64,000 nt of DNA, taken from assembly GCA_030035585.1 (NCBI GenBank), contig CM057465.1, positions 1,339,501-1,403,500 of the forward strand, given 5' to 3'. Shown here one piece after another: positions 1-11,410 of this stretch (position 1 is the stretch's first letter; each line of letters opens with the position of its first letter). A model generated the notes under the pieces. It had not been told where the DNA came from. It was given only the letters and a program-made list of their open reading frames with translations, and made no database searches. A program made the position numbers and the translations under genes. The stretch is from Dugong dugon (taxonomy: Eukaryota > Chordata > Mammalia > Sirenia > Dugongidae).

Positions 1-205
1 GACTGATTTTCAGAAGTAGATCTCCAGGACTTTCTTCCTAGTTTGTCTCAGTCCAAAAGCTCCACTAAGACCTGTTCAATATCATAACAACATGCAACAC
101 TCCACTGACAGATGAGTGGTGGCTATACCTCAGGTGCACTGGCTGATAATGAATCCTGGGTCTCCTGCATGGAAGGTGGGAATTCTATTACTCTGCGGCA
201 TTTTC
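1..205 (-). mobile_element. tRNA-Gly-headed SINE with RTE-derived body, cut by window edge
   Basis: This reads as the reverse complement of a SINE. Its right part (about 150-205) matches the 3' half of tRNA-Gly(GCC), including a degenerate B box and the sequence just upstream. The part before it resembles the 5' UTR of the RTE LINE found elsewhere in the window, for example at 4152-4312. Fuller copies lie at 35096-35447 and 52844-53195. The RTE-like 3' tail of the SINE lies beyond the left edge. The tRNA part is too degraded to be a working tRNA gene. Confidence 0.75.
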
Positions 206-785
206 CCCCAAGACTCATGATACCAGTTTAATTATAATAATCGTTGTTGTTGTTAGGTGCCATCGAGTCGGTTCTGACTTATAGCTATCCCATGTGTAAC
301 AGAACGAAACACCACTGGGTCCTAGGCCATCCTCCAGAATAGTTTCTATGTTTTAGCCTATTGCTGCAGCCACTGTGTCAATCCATCTCCTTGAGGGTCT
401 TCCTTTTTTTTCACTGACCCTCCATTTTATCAAGTGTGATGCCCTTCTCCAGGGACCTGTCCCTCCTGATAACATGTCCAAAGTATGTGAGATGAAGTCT
501 TGCCATCCTGGCTTCTAAGGAGCATTCTGGCTGTATTTCTTGCAAGACAGATTTGTTTGTTCTTCTGGCAGTCCATGGTATATTCAATATTCTTCTCCAA
601 CACCCTAATACAAAGGCATCAATTCTTCTTCAGTCTTCCTTATTCATTGTCCATCTTTCACACGTGTATGAGGCGATTGAAAATACCATGGCTTGGGTCA
701 GGGGCACCTTAGTCCTCAAGGTGACATCTTTGTTTTTTAACACTTGAAATAGGTCTTTTGCAGCAGATATGCCCAGTGCAATACA

Positions 786-3700
786 TCATTTGATTTCTCC
801 ACTGCTGCTTCCATGGGTGTTGATTGTGGATCCAAGTAAAATGAAATCCTTGACAACTTCAGTATTTTCTCCATTTATCATGATGTTGCTTATTGGTCCA
901 GTTGTGAGAGTTTTTGTTTTCTTCATGTTGAGGTGCAATCCATACTGAAGGCTGCAGTCTTTGATCTTCATCAGTAAGTGCTTCGTGTCCCCTTTGCTTT
1001 CAGCAAGCAAGGTTTCTGCATATCACAGGTTGTTCCTGAGTCTTCCACCAATCCTGATGCCACATTCTTCTTCATATAGTCCAGTTTCTCAGATTATTTG
1101 CTCAGCTTACAGATTGAATAAGTATGTTGAAAAGATACAACCCTGAGACACACTTTTCCTCATTTTAAACCAAGAAGCATCCCCTTGTTCTGTTTGAATG
1201 ACTGCCTTTTGGTCTATGTACAGGTCCTGCATGAGCACAATTAAAGGTTTCGGGAATCCCCATTCTTGGCAATGTTATCCATAATTTGTTATGATCCGCG
1301 CAGTCAATTGCCTTTGCATAGTCAATAAAACACAGGTAAACATCTTTCTGGTATCCTCTGCATTCAGCCAGGACCCATCTGACATTAGTAATGATATCTC
1401 TTATTCCACGTCCTCTTCTGAATAAGGCTTGAACTTCTGGAGTTCCTGGTCAATGTACTGCTGCAATAGTTTATTAATTATCTTCAGCAAAATTTTACTT
1501 GTGTGCAATATTAGTGATATTGTTCAATAATCTCCACATTCTGTTGGGTCACCTTTCATTGGAGTGGGCACAAATATGGTCTCTTTCAGTCGGTTGGCCA
1601 GGTAACTGTCTTTCAAATTTCTTAGCGTAGAGGAGTGAGCGCTTCCAGCCTTGCATTGTTTGTTGGAACATCTCAGTTGGTATTCCATCAGGTCCGGGAG
1701 CCTTGTTTTTCACCAATGTCCTCAGTATAGCTTGGACTTCTTCCTTCAGTACCACTGGTTCTTTTTTTTTTTTTTTTTTGGATAATCAATATTGTAATCC
1801 CTATTGCACTTTTTGTTTTTTTCATGGTAAAACTCTTCTTTTAATTTAATTTAGATGAAGGTTTACAGAACAAATAGCTTCTAATTAAACAGTAGACACA
1901 TTATTTTATGACAATGGTTAACAACCCCACAACATGTCAACACTGTCACTTCTTAACCTTGGGTTCCCTATTACCAGCTTTCCTGTGCCCTCCTGCCTTG
2001 AAGTACTTGTCCCCGGACTGTTGTGCCCCTTTAGTCTCATTTTGTTTTATGGGGCTGTCTAATCTTTGCCTGAAAGGTGAGCCTCGGGAATGACTTCATT
2101 ACTGAGTTAAAACGGCATCCAGGGGCCATACTCTCGGAGTTTCTCCAGTCTCTGTCAGGCCAGTAAATCTGGTCTTTTGTTTTTGGGAGTTAGAATTTCG
2201 TTCTACATTTTTCTCCAGCTCTGTCCAGGACCCTCTGTTGTGATCCCTGTCAGAGCAGTCAGTGATGGTAGCCAGGCACCATCTAGTTGTACTGGACTTA
2301 GTCTGGTGGAGGCCGTGGTAGTTGTAGTCCATTGGCCCTTTGGACTAATCTTTCCCTTGTATCTTGCTTTCTTCATTCTCCCTTGCTCCTGAAGGGGTGA
2401 TACCAGTGGAGTATATTAGATGGCTGCTTACAGGCTTTTAAGACCCCAGACGCTACTCACCAAGGGAAAATGTAGAACATTGTCTTTATAAACTGTGTTA
2501 TGCCAACTGAGCTAGATGTTCCCCGAGAGCACGGTCCCCACAGCTCTCCACCCAGCAATTCGGTCCCTCAGGGAGTTTGGATGTGTCTGTGGAGTTTCCA
2601 TGACCTTTCCTTGCACAAGTTGTGCTGGCTTCCCCAGTATTGTGAGTACCATTAGTTCTTGATCATATGCTATCTCCTGAAATGGTTGAACGTCAACCAA
2701 TTCTTTTTGGTATGGTGATTCTGTGTATTCCTTCCATTTTCTTTTGATGTTTCTTGTATTATTCAATATTTTCTCCTAGAATCCTTCAGTATTGCAACTC
2801 AAGGCTTGAATTTTTTCTCCAGTTCTTTCAGCTTGAGAAATGCTGAGCGTGTTCTTTCCTTTTGATATTCTAACTCCAGGTCTTTGCACATTTCAGTATA
2901 TTACTTTACTTTTTCTTCTCAAGCTGCCCTTTGAAATTTTCTGTTCAGCTCTTTCACTTCATCATTTCTTCCATTCACTTTAGCTACTCTACGTTCAAGA
3001 GGAAGTTTCAGAGTCTCTTCTGACATCCATTTTGGTCTTTTCTGTCTTTCTGATGGCCTTCGTCATTCTTCATGTATAATGTCCTTGATATCATCCCACG
3101 ACTTGTCTGCTCTTCAGTCATTAGTGTTCAATGCGTCAAATCTATTCCTGAGATGGTCTCTAAATTCAGGTGGGATATACTCAAGATTGTACTTTGGCTC
3201 TGGTGGACTTGTTCTAATTTTCTTCATCTTCAACTTGAACTTGCATATGAGCAATTGATGGTCTGTTCTGCAGTCGGCCCCTGGCCTTGTTCTGACTGAT
3301 GATATTGAGATTTTCCATTGTCTCTTTCCACAGATGTAGTCCATTTCATTCCTGCATATTCGAGGTCCACATGCATAACTGCCATTTATGTTGCTGAACA
3401 AAGGTATTTCCAATGAACAGGTCGTTGATCTTGAAAAATATATCATACTATCTTTCGCATCGTTTCTATAACCAAGGCCATATTTTCCAGCTACCAATCC
3501 TTCTTCTTGGTTTCCAACTTTTGAATTCCAATCACTAGTAATTATTTATGCATCTAGATTGCATGTTTGATCAATATCAGACTGCAGAAGCTGGCAAAAA
3601 TCTTCAGTTTCTTTATCTTTGGCCTTAGTGGTTGGTACGTAAACTTGAATAATAATTGTATTAAGTGGTCTTCCTTGTAGATTTATGGCTATTATTCTAT

Positions 3701-3903
3701 CACTGACAGAGTCATACTTCAGGATAGGTCTTGAAATGTTCTTTTTGACAATGAATAAGACCTTGTTCCTCTTCTATTTGTAATTCCTGGCATAGTAGAC
3801 CATACAATTTTCCACTCATGCCTAGGATATCTATCTTTAAGTGTTCCGTTTCATTTTTGACAACTTCCAATTTTCCTTGATTCATACTTTGCACGTTCCA
3901 CAT
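786..3903 (-). pseudogene. Dead RTE endonuclease/reverse transcriptase ORF
   Basis: Open pieces on the minus strand reproduce the RTE polyprotein in order. 3712-3903 is the endonuclease N-terminus. 3114-3497 is the endonuclease C-terminus with a T-D-H-Q-L-L block, equivalent to the catalytic S-D-H motif. 2644-2766 lies in the linker. 1549-1755 is the start of the reverse transcriptase (K-N-K-A-P-G-P-D-G). 786-1010 is the region after the palm. At about 1011-1022 the YADD box has lost six bases in frame, so it reads Y-A-E-T and lacks the second catalytic Asp. Frameshifts, stops and the L1 insertion separate the pieces, so the gene cannot make an active enzyme. Confidence 0.85.
1764..2644 (-). 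mobile_element. 5'-truncated L1 (3' UTR) inserted in the RTE
   Basis: The poly(A) tail appears as a T run at about 1762-1779. The body matches the L1 3' UTR found at 15473-16512 and 54657-55603, with shared blocks such as the tract ending in GATGTTCCCCGAG at 2514-2526. The copy extends about 120 bp further 5' than the other two. It is flanked by a 16-bp target-site duplication (1748-1763 and 2645-2660, two mismatches). It interrupts the RTE reverse-transcriptase region, so it is younger than that RTE. Confidence 0.9.
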
Positions 3904-4312
3904 TCTTGTTATTAATGGATGTTTGCAGCAGTTTCATCACATTTTGAGTCGTGCCGCAGCAGCCAATGAGGGTCCTGAAATCTTTACCTCATCTGTGTCA
4001 TTAAGGCTGATTCTGCTATGAGGAGGCAGCTCTTCCCTGGTTATATTTTGAGTGCCTTCCAACCTGAGGGGCTAGTCTTCTGGCAGGACTAATTCAGACA
4101 ATGTGCTATTCATAAGTTTTTCAGTGGTCAATTTTTTTTTTTTTTTTTTTAGAAGTAGATTACCAGGTCCTTCTTCCTAGTCTGTCTTAATCTGGAAGCT
4201 CCGCTGAAACCTGTCCACCAAGTGTGACCCTGCTTGTATTTGAAATACTGATGGCATAGCTTCCAGCATCACAGCAACATGCAAGCCACGACAGTACCAC
4301 AAATTGACAGAT

Positions 4313-4773
4313 AAGTGCTGGAACTATAAAGGCATATAATTAGTAACCTATGAAGGAAATGGTAATGAGTGCACAGAAGGTGGGAATGCAAATGGCCCAT
4401 GTGTCTTTGTAGATGAAGGTCTTTGAGAGCCTGCTGGTCCTCTGGGTTTCTGTTAATATGCTGAGAGAGGCCAATTATTCAGCAGATAGTTAATAAATAC
4501 TCAAAATAGGTCTCTGCATCTTTCACGCATGCTCCCATTGCCAGTGATGGAAGCAGCTCTTAAATGTCTAGGGAGATTGTTACTAGGAGGAGGTTGGGAT
4601 TTAAAAGTTTTTGGATGATTGAGAGGGTTTTTTTTTTTTTTTTTGTTACATATGTCTCTGATAGAGAGATTGTATCATGCACTTCTTCTTTCTCTGTCTT
4701 ATATCAAGGTTGTCCACTACACACCTTATTCACTGAGAGAAACAGGCTGAAAGAAGGGCCCTTCCATTGCCCA
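4313..4773. other. Unassigned spacer
   Basis: I recognise no gene or repeat family here apart from a T run at 4626-4643. It separates two RTE pieces and contains no convincing coding sequence. Confidence 0.5.
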
Positions 4774-5158
4774 GGGAAGACAGAAGAATTGATGCATTCA
4801 AACTCTGGTGTTGGCAAAGAATACTGAATATACTGTGGACTGCCAGGAGAAGGAACAACACAGTCTTAGAGGAAATACAACCAGAATGCTGCTTAGAAGC
4901 AAGGAAGCAAGGATGGTGAGACTTTGGCTCAGTTACTTTGAACATGACATCAGGAAAGACTAAGTGCTAGAAAAAGACATCATGTTTGGTAAAGTAGAGG
5001 GTCAACCACAATGAGGAAATACTCCATGAGATAGATTGACACAATAGCCACAGCAGTGGGCTCAAACACACCAATGATCACGAAGGTGGCACAGGACTGG
5101 GCCACATTTCATTCTTAGTACCATGAATCAGAGCAGACTCAACAGAAACTAACAACAA
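4774..5158 (+). mobile_element. 5'-truncated RTE LINE, 3' end
   Basis: This matches the last 390 bp or so of the RTE in sense orientation, including the conserved block about aggregating tail repeats (TAGAGGGTCA at about 5004) and the terminal AACAACAACT-like tail at 5150-5160. It contains no domain core and is not coding. Confidence 0.85.
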
Positions 5159-5412
5159 CTATGTGTTTTGTTTGAAGGAAGAAGGTGAACCAAACATGTG
5201 TTGACCAGAAGGTGAACTGTGGGCATCATTAGCATCGCTCTCTCACTCCAGGTACGGGGGAATCACATGTCTTGTTCCCTTTGTCAGATGGGGTGTGCTG
5301 GTAACTGGGAGTGGAAGGGAAGTGGGTGACTCTGGTCTGCTGCCCACCAGAGATGTCACTGGCATCACCACCAGTGACGCTGAGATGACAACTGCCCCTC
5401 CAGCCTGGGTAC
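5159..5412. other. Unassigned spacer
   Basis: This is single-copy-looking sequence between an RTE fragment and a partial LTR. No feature is recognised. Confidence 0.4.
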
Positions 5413-5700
5413 GTGTAGTGAAATGAAGTGTCCCTCCAAGTTCATGTCCACCAGGAGTATCAGAATGTGATCCTATTTGGAAATAGGATCTTTGCAGATG
5501 TGATTAAGATAAAGGTAGAGATGAGATCATACTGGGTTAGGGTGGACTCTAAATCCAATGAAAGAGACTTTTTAAAACCATGTGAAGATGGAGGCAGAGA
5601 TTGGAGTGATGCGGCCACAAACCAAGGAATGCTTGGAGCCACCAGAAGCTGGAAGAGACAAAGAAGGATATGTGGGGACATAAATAACTGAAGACATGGG
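5413..5700 (+). mobile_element. Partial MaLR-like LTR (MLT1/MST type)
   Basis: The start resembles the MLT1/MST LTR beginning (TGAAGTGTCCCTCCAAGTTC). The middle has the AATGTGATCCTATTTGGAAA and CTTTGCAGATGTGATTAAG blocks. The later part (GGCCACAAACCAAGGAATG) is shared with the LTR at 22275-22640. The polyadenylation end is missing or diverged. Family assignment is from memory of the ERVL-MaLR consensus. Confidence 0.65.
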
Positions 5701-6142
5701 AAAGTTTGCCTTTGTCTTGAGAAAGAAGACACCATACTATAAGGACGCAGCATCCAACAAAGCCCACTGGGCCCTGAGTGCCCAGTCCCAGTTCTAGGTT
5801 CTCAGGAACTGTTGTGAGCCAGAGAGATGAACATTCCTGCTCACCCTTAGTGAGACACACTCAGACACCAGTGCTTCCAAACTCATTCACGTACTCTCTC
5901 TACACCCGATTAAAATACTAACTGGTTTTTTGAAACTTTGTAAAATAATTCTGAAGTTCATCTGGGAAAGTAAACATACAACTCAGGGGGACAGGAAGTG
6001 CTGTAACTACCTGGTATTATCTCATAATTGAAAATCATGATAATGACAGCTCTCCTTGACTCCTGCAGACACAGATAGGTAGATATGTGGGCAGAATTTT
6101 AATAAATGTGTGTAAGATTTAGCACTTGGTAAATCTGGTACC

Positions 6143-6523
6143 CACCATCCTTCAGTTTGTTGTACTGTGGTGGCTTGCATGTGCTGTGATGCTGGAAGCT
6201 ATACTACCAGTTTTCAAATACCAGCAGGGTCACCCATGGTGGACAGGTTTCAACAGAGTTTCCAGACTAAGACAGACTAGGAAGAAAGGTCTGGAGATTT
6301 ACTTCTGGAAATTAGCCATGAAAACCCTATGGATCACAACAGGATATTGTCTGATATAGTGTTGGAAGACGAGCCCCCTAAGTTGGCGCACTCAAATACA
6401 CAGTGGCTGCAACGATGACTCGAGCACACCAACGGTGGTGAGTGTGGTGCAGGACTGGTCAAGGCTTTGTTCTGTTGTACGTAGGGTTGCCATGCGTTGG
6501 AGCCAGATGGCACCTGGAATAAG
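6143..6523 (+). mobile_element. Short non-autonomous RTE derivative (5' UTR joined to 3' end)
   Basis: The first 230 bp match the RTE 5' UTR (compare 41083-41310 and 47270-47500). At about 6380-6400 the sequence jumps directly to the RTE 3' end, skipping endonuclease and reverse transcriptase. The same architecture occurs at 14993-15383 and in the split copy at 47027-47268 plus 49412-49556. It has no coding capacity and would depend on RTE enzymes supplied in trans. Confidence 0.8.
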
Positions 6524-7138
6524 GGGTGATTATTCGTTAGCCCATCTGGGGCTGGGCTGGTCATTGGAAAAAACCAAGCTGGAGCTTCTTTATAACTTCA
6601 TATATAAAACCACAATTCCAGGAGGCTTAAAGACTGAAAATGAAACTGAAGAAAACATGCACACACACAAGAAGGCTTTTCGAAGCATTACACACAACCT
6701 CGAGCTATAAAGGAAAATATTTGAGTGCTTTCCTACAGTTTAAAAATATCAGAAAAATGTAAAAGAAAAGGCACAGAATGGAAAAGCATTGTCACGCATA
6801 TCACAGGGAAGGGTCAACGTCACCAATAGCAACAATCTCTTACAAGTCATCAAAAAGGTGAGCCATCCAATAAAAACAACAGTACGGAAAAGGATACGGA
6901 CAGAAAGAAGTTCACTAAAAAGGCAGCAAACATAAATGTCAAAGAAGCCAACAGGCAGATTCTCAACTGCAGAAATGTGACTGAAAACACAAGAGGCCTG
7001 TTTTCTTCCAATACGATTTCTTAAGATTCACGGTGGATGCCCCCAGCGTTGGGCCAGTGTGGAAACGTAGTCTCCACCCACTGTCCTGGGGCTTGTGGAG
7101 GGGCCAGCCTTTTGGGAGGACAATTTGACAACCTTTGG

Positions 7139-7299
7139 GCAATTTAGGAGCCCTGGTGGCTCACTGGTTAAGAGTTCGGCTGCTAACCGAATCTATCAGC
7201 CGCTCCTTGGAAACCTTGTGGGACAGTTCTACACTGTCCGATAGAGTCGCTATGAGTCGGAATCAACTTGACGACAATGGGTTTTTTAATGCAATTTAG
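7139..7299 (+). mobile_element. AfroSINE with 9-bp target-site duplication
   Basis: The element starts at 7147-7148 with GGAGCCCTGGTGGC. It has an A-box-like region near the start, a degraded B box, and the RTE-like 3' end CTATGAGTCGGAATCAACTT. It belongs to the short subfamily, whose tRNA head runs directly into CCGCTCCTTGGAAACC. The span includes a perfect duplication of GCAATTTAG at 7139-7147 and 7291-7299. It lies inside the ancient L1. Confidence 0.92.
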
Positions 7300-7605
7300 A
7301 ATGCACACTCCTTTGGCGCATGAGTCCACTTCTAGGAGTTGATCTTGAAATAGACATATTTTCACATCTGTGCAAACATTGATCAACAAGGGTGTTTATT
7401 GCAGCATCACAGAAACCAGGACAAAACCCTGAAAAGTCTTACTGGCCACCACTAGAGAAGCAGTTGAATAAATTATGGTCTCTGCTCCCGCAGTATAACA
7501 CATCAGTCAGATCTACCTGGATTGTAATGCAGAGGAGTTCAAAACGTATTATTAAATGATTAAAAAAAACCAAACACGTAAAGTATTGAACCTATTAGGG
7601 CAATA

Positions 7606-8569
7606 AAAAAGCCTGTCTTTTGCATGTGTGTGAATTTAGGTCTGTACTTTATCTGAAAGGGGTAGGTAAAAAGACGGCTGACAGAATCAGGCTTGTGTGT
7701 ACAATGATCTAAGGTTTTATCGCTTGCTGGAGGGACCAGGCCCACCTTGGCTGACGAGCTCTGGGCCCCTGGATGGACTTTCCAGGGCGTGTGGGGTCCG
7801 GCTGTCCCTTGCAGCGAGCTAGGCCATGGTCCCACAGGCCAGCACCATTGGGTCCCCCCAGCGAGGAATTTTGCAGTATGTAGTTTGTGGGAGGTTATGC
7901 TTTGTTTTTAAGAGATGGTCACTAAGTTTCTCTTTCTTCTGGGTCTGATGACATTGGCTCAAGGGCCTTAGAACTTGGGGGGCTTTGTGGTCGTTTTGGT
8001 TTCTCTTCTTGGGAAGCCTCTCTTTGCCCTTACCCCAGGTGCACACTGACCTTCCTCGTTGGCTACCCCCAAAATGAACTTCCCTGGCTCTCATATTGGC
8101 ATCTTGTATCAAGCACGCCAGAGTATGAGGGCCAGTTTTTTCAATTTTTCCCTCTACAGCTTTATATAGCTGGGAAACTGGTATTTGGAGGTGTTCATGA
8201 CTACTGTAATGAATGTGTCTGTCTCTGGGTGCTATCAATCCAGCAAGAACATGGTCTATGTTTATATCTCCATACCGAGCTGTAGACAGACAGTGAGGGA
8301 GGGGGAGGGAGGGATGGAGGAGTTGAAGGAAAGAAGGGGTAGAGGAGGAAGGAGGGAGGGAATTGAGTCCAAGAAACAAAGGGAGGAGGAAGGGGCAGGA
8401 CCAAACTCTTAACCCCACATGACTTGTCAGGAAGTGCCAACTTCTCAATGTTTCTACCATTATATGCATTTAATTTGTGCATTTGCTTAGCAAGAGGTGC
8501 TGCTTTTGGATCCTTCGGTTCAATCAGTCTATCATATAATGCCTTTTCTTTAAGAGATAAAAAATAAAT
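7606..8569. other. Unassigned sequence with purine-rich tract
   Basis: I recognise no repeat family here. 8292-8400 is strongly purine-rich on the + strand (runs of GGGA and GGAAGG). This tract creates open but low-complexity frames on the minus strand through 7819-8596, which I do not accept as genes. Confidence 0.5.
8292..8400 (+). repeat. GA-rich low-complexity tract
   Basis: The tract is nearly pure purine on the + strand with repeated GGGAGGGA-like words. It could form G-quadruplex or triplex structure. The minus strand reads Pro/Ser/Leu-rich in several frames only because of this composition. Confidence 0.85.
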
Positions 8570-8870
8570 ACAATCAACTTTCATTAATATGTTCAATAAA
8601 TTATTATTGAGAACTAAGACCCTATTACTTTCCAGGCAGTGTGTTACGTTCGGAGGATGTAGTTAGTGGTGTCAGGGACCCACCCTTACGACCCACAGGG
8701 GTTGAGGGCACAGATCTGGCTCCTCAGACCCAGAACTGACCCCCGGCTGCTCCACATCCACAGCTGACCCTGGGCAGATTGTTGATCTGCTCAGCCGTGT
8801 CTGTACAGTGGTAACAGAGCGTCTGCAGAGAGCTTTGCTGTGATAATGCAGTCAGCACATGCAGCTGTAT
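8570..8870 (+). repeat. Possible L2/MIR relics
   Basis: 8575-8660 contains the L2/MIR phrase about TTCAATAAATTATTATTGAG and CCAGGCAGTGTGTTACG. 8740-8870 resembles the MIR core (CTGACCCTGGGCAGATTGTT). Both are highly diverged, and assignment is from general resemblance only. Confidence 0.45.
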
Positions 8871-9204
8871 TTAGCTTTCCCCTAACGGTGAAGTTGATTT
8901 TCCATGACCATCGTATAATCCGGCATCTAAGAGAACCCTCAGCCCGCTAACTTCTTTTCTGAGCTCAGGGGGCTTTCTAGGACACTAGCTCGAGGGTATC
9001 TTCCTTCCCTGCGTCCTCCCCTCCCCAGGTAAACTGTGTTAGAAGAATGTCAGAAGGGTGTTAAAGGAGCGTCCCGTGCAGGCATCCCAGGGAACCCGTG
9101 CTGATGCTGCTACGCACTTCTCTTTGCCTCCAATGAGGAATTTTTCCATCTAACTCAGTTTGCCTCCCCCAAGAACTCATAATTTACGGAGATAGGATGG
9201 GAGA
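8871..9204. other. Unassigned sequence
   Basis: No gene or repeat is recognised in this stretch of single-copy-looking sequence. Confidence 0.4.
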
Positions 9205-9930
9205 TGCATATTTTGGTTGCTCTAAATAAAATTTACTGATATATGCAGATTTCATGGCTAAGTACCTTTTTTTTTAAAGAGCCTCCATCATGCAATTTTT
9301 TTTTTTCGTATTGACTGGCTGTTCCATATTATCCGTTGTAATTAGATTTAGGCTTTCAGCCAATCTTATGCATCACTTAAGCTATCTCAGAAAAATAAAA
9401 GAAACTTTCTAAGTGCTTCCCAGAGTGTAATGTTGTGCCCAGGGAACGCAGTGAGGCTGGCTAGGGGGATGTGCTTCCTCTGTGCTCCAAGGTGGGGGTC
9501 CCCTCCAGCTGCTCAGGGTCCAGGATACCTTTTCCCACCTCTTGGGCCAGGACCCCTCACCCTGAGGTCCATCCCACCTGTCCCACTTTCTCTATGTCTC
9601 CACAAGGACAATCCTGTTTTTATTTCAACTCTTCTGAATTCTAACAGCATTGCCAAAACAAGAAGGGAGAAGGGGGGAAGGAAGAAAGAAAAGAAATAAC
9701 CTCTCTCTAAGTAAATGAGGCTGTTGGGCTTTGGGAACCTGCCAGCCCCTTTCTATGAGGAGCTGTTATATCAGATTTCTCAGCAAGAAAGAAACAAGAA
9801 AATTAGTGTGCAGTTGAGTTGGAGACTAAAATTAGCCATCTTGAAAAACAAACCTCCGATAAATACAACCAGGATTTACGGCTAAATTTACAGGCAGCAC
9901 AGATGGCATTTGATGGGATTTCATCTCAAG
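9205..9930. promoter_or_regulatory. Weak conserved-non-coding-like candidates
   Basis: 9230-9410 and 9770-9930 are AT-rich, repeat-free segments with homeodomain-type words (GTAATTAGATTTA near 9338; AAAATTAGCC near 9828). They look like conserved non-coding sequence but have only composition and motif support. The segment between them (9420-9760) shows nothing. Confidence 0.25.
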
Positions 9931-10984
9931 GGGGGCAATATTCCTTTTACATTAGAACATCAGCATTATAGGTTCGGGGATGATTGTGAAGAGTCTTGCA
10001 CCACTTTGTACATGCAGCCAGCAAATGACTCGGCTTTGTCAGCTGTTTTTGAAGACTCTGGAATCACAAAACCAGCATCCTGAGAGGACATTGTGGCCAT
10101 CCTGTACCTCCAGGCTGAGTCCTAGCTTTCCTTGGTGTACGTGAACCTCTTCTGATGTTAGAAGAACCTCCCGTAGAGGAAACTGCACACCCAGAGTCTC
10201 CAATGTCTTCACAGCACTCATCTCCGGGTGGGATTTTTGTTTGTTCCTTTGTTCTTGCTGTCTAACCTGTCTTCCTCCCACTGCGCATTCCCTTCTGTCT
10301 CCTCTTTGTGAGGAAGAACGGCTAGATGAATCCAAAGACACAGACATCCATTCTGATGTACAAACAAGGTGTCAGAATCGAATGCAAGCATTGCCCTGAC
10401 ATATTTGGTGCCAAATAATTGTTTTCTGAAATAAAATAGGTGCGTATTATAAAGATTCTTCAGGGTACAAGCTGTAGGTTGATGGTGATCCCCAGGAGCA
10501 TTGGGTGGCAGTGCAAGAGACCCAGAGCCTGTGTCTATGGTTGAGATTTTGCTGCATATTTAGTCTCAGACATGGCCAATGGCCAGAACCATCTGTTATC
10601 AGGGAAGCTTGCCCACGTTGGAAGGGAGCCCACAGCCTGGATGTCATTGTTTGGAGGGTTTCCAAGCTGGAAATCAAGTCCACAAAGGTAGTTTTCCTTC
10701 TGGCTACCATGGCCCCTCATATCAAGGTAAGGCCCCAACGAGCTCAGATGTTTCTCCCTAGCTGAACTAACGTCAAGGTGCCTTGAGAGAAGGCAGGTGT
10801 GTCTGGTGCAGCAGAGCCCTCTGTCTGTAGATCCTTAGACTTTAAAAGAGCTTGTAGGCCTCAGGTCGCTCTGAACTCCCATTAGGCCCAAAGATCTCCT
10901 GTGGAGCATCCTTGATAGATCATTGGCTGGATGCTGTTGTTCAATCAGTTTGTTAATGCCCAAATGTAGATCATTGAGATTGGA
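9931..10984. other. Unassigned single-copy-looking sequence
   Basis: About 1 kb with no repeat or gene that I recognise. Overlapping short open frames near 10450-10765 occur on both strands and lack homology or coding character. Confidence 0.4.
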
Positions 10985-11410
10985 GCCTTGGAATGATTAT
11001 TCTTCTACTTTGATTTTGAAATAATTTCAGGATGACAGAAGAATTGAAAAGATAATACAGAGAGTTCCCTTATATCCTTCTCCCAGCTTCCCCTATCATC
11101 AACGTCTTACATAACCATGGTTTATTTATCAAAACTAAGCTATTAACATTAGGACAATTCCATGAAGTCGACAGGCTTTATTTAGATTCACCTGTTTTCC
11201 CCCCAGTGCCCTTTTTCTGTCCCAGGATGTAGTCCCAGATGCCACGCTCATTTGCTCATCATGTATCTTCGTCTTCTCTGATCTTGGCAATTTCTCCATC
11301 TTTTCATTTTCATCATGATCTTGAAACTTTGGAAGAGTTTTGGCCAAGCATTTTGTAGAATGTTCTTCAATTTGTATTTCTCAGAGGTATTGTCATACAT
11401 GTCACTATGC
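10985..11410 (-). mobile_element. Ancient L1M-like fragment
   Basis: The + strand follows the reverse complement of an old L1 segment (phrases like TTTTGAAATAATTTCAGG, then CTTACATAACCATGG, then TTTTGTAGAATGTTC). It directly abuts the RTE fragment to its right. Confidence 0.6.

Larger units (their letters stand above)
239..4312 (-). mobile_element. Near full-length RTE-clade LINE, split by an L1
   Basis: On the minus strand this has the order expected of an RTE LINE: 5' UTR (about 3950-4312), AP-type endonuclease (about 3110-3900), linker, reverse transcriptase (about 790-2760), and a 3' end finishing in a TTG/AAC-type microsatellite at 239-255. An L1 fragment occupies 1764-2644. Without it the element is about 3.2 kb, close to the full length I recall for the elephant RTE. 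A T run at 4131-4151 lies in the 5' UTR. Coding capacity is destroyed by many stops and indels. Confidence 0.9.
5905..7605 (+). mobile_element. Ancient L1M-like ORF2 3' part and 3' UTR, twice interrupted
   Basis: At 5940-5985 a decayed version of the L1 ORF2 C-terminal I-L-K-F-I-W region can be translated. 6540-7030 follows the 3' end of ORF2, and 7300-7600 follows the L1M 3' UTR, in sense orientation. A short RTE derivative (6143-6523) and an AfroSINE (7148-7290) interrupt it, so it predates both. Divergence is high and nothing remains coding. Confidence 0.65.

Noticed and set aside
4131-4151. Poly(A) end of a separate insertion in the RTE 5' UTR
   Set aside because: RTE sequence is continuous across the T run and there is no flanking duplication. 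It looks like expansion of a short T stretch already in the 5' UTR.
7819-8596. 216- and 131-codon overlapping frames on the minus strand
   Set aside because: They cross a low-complexity purine tract and share no recognisable domain. No splice or start context supports them, and two frames of the same region are equally open.
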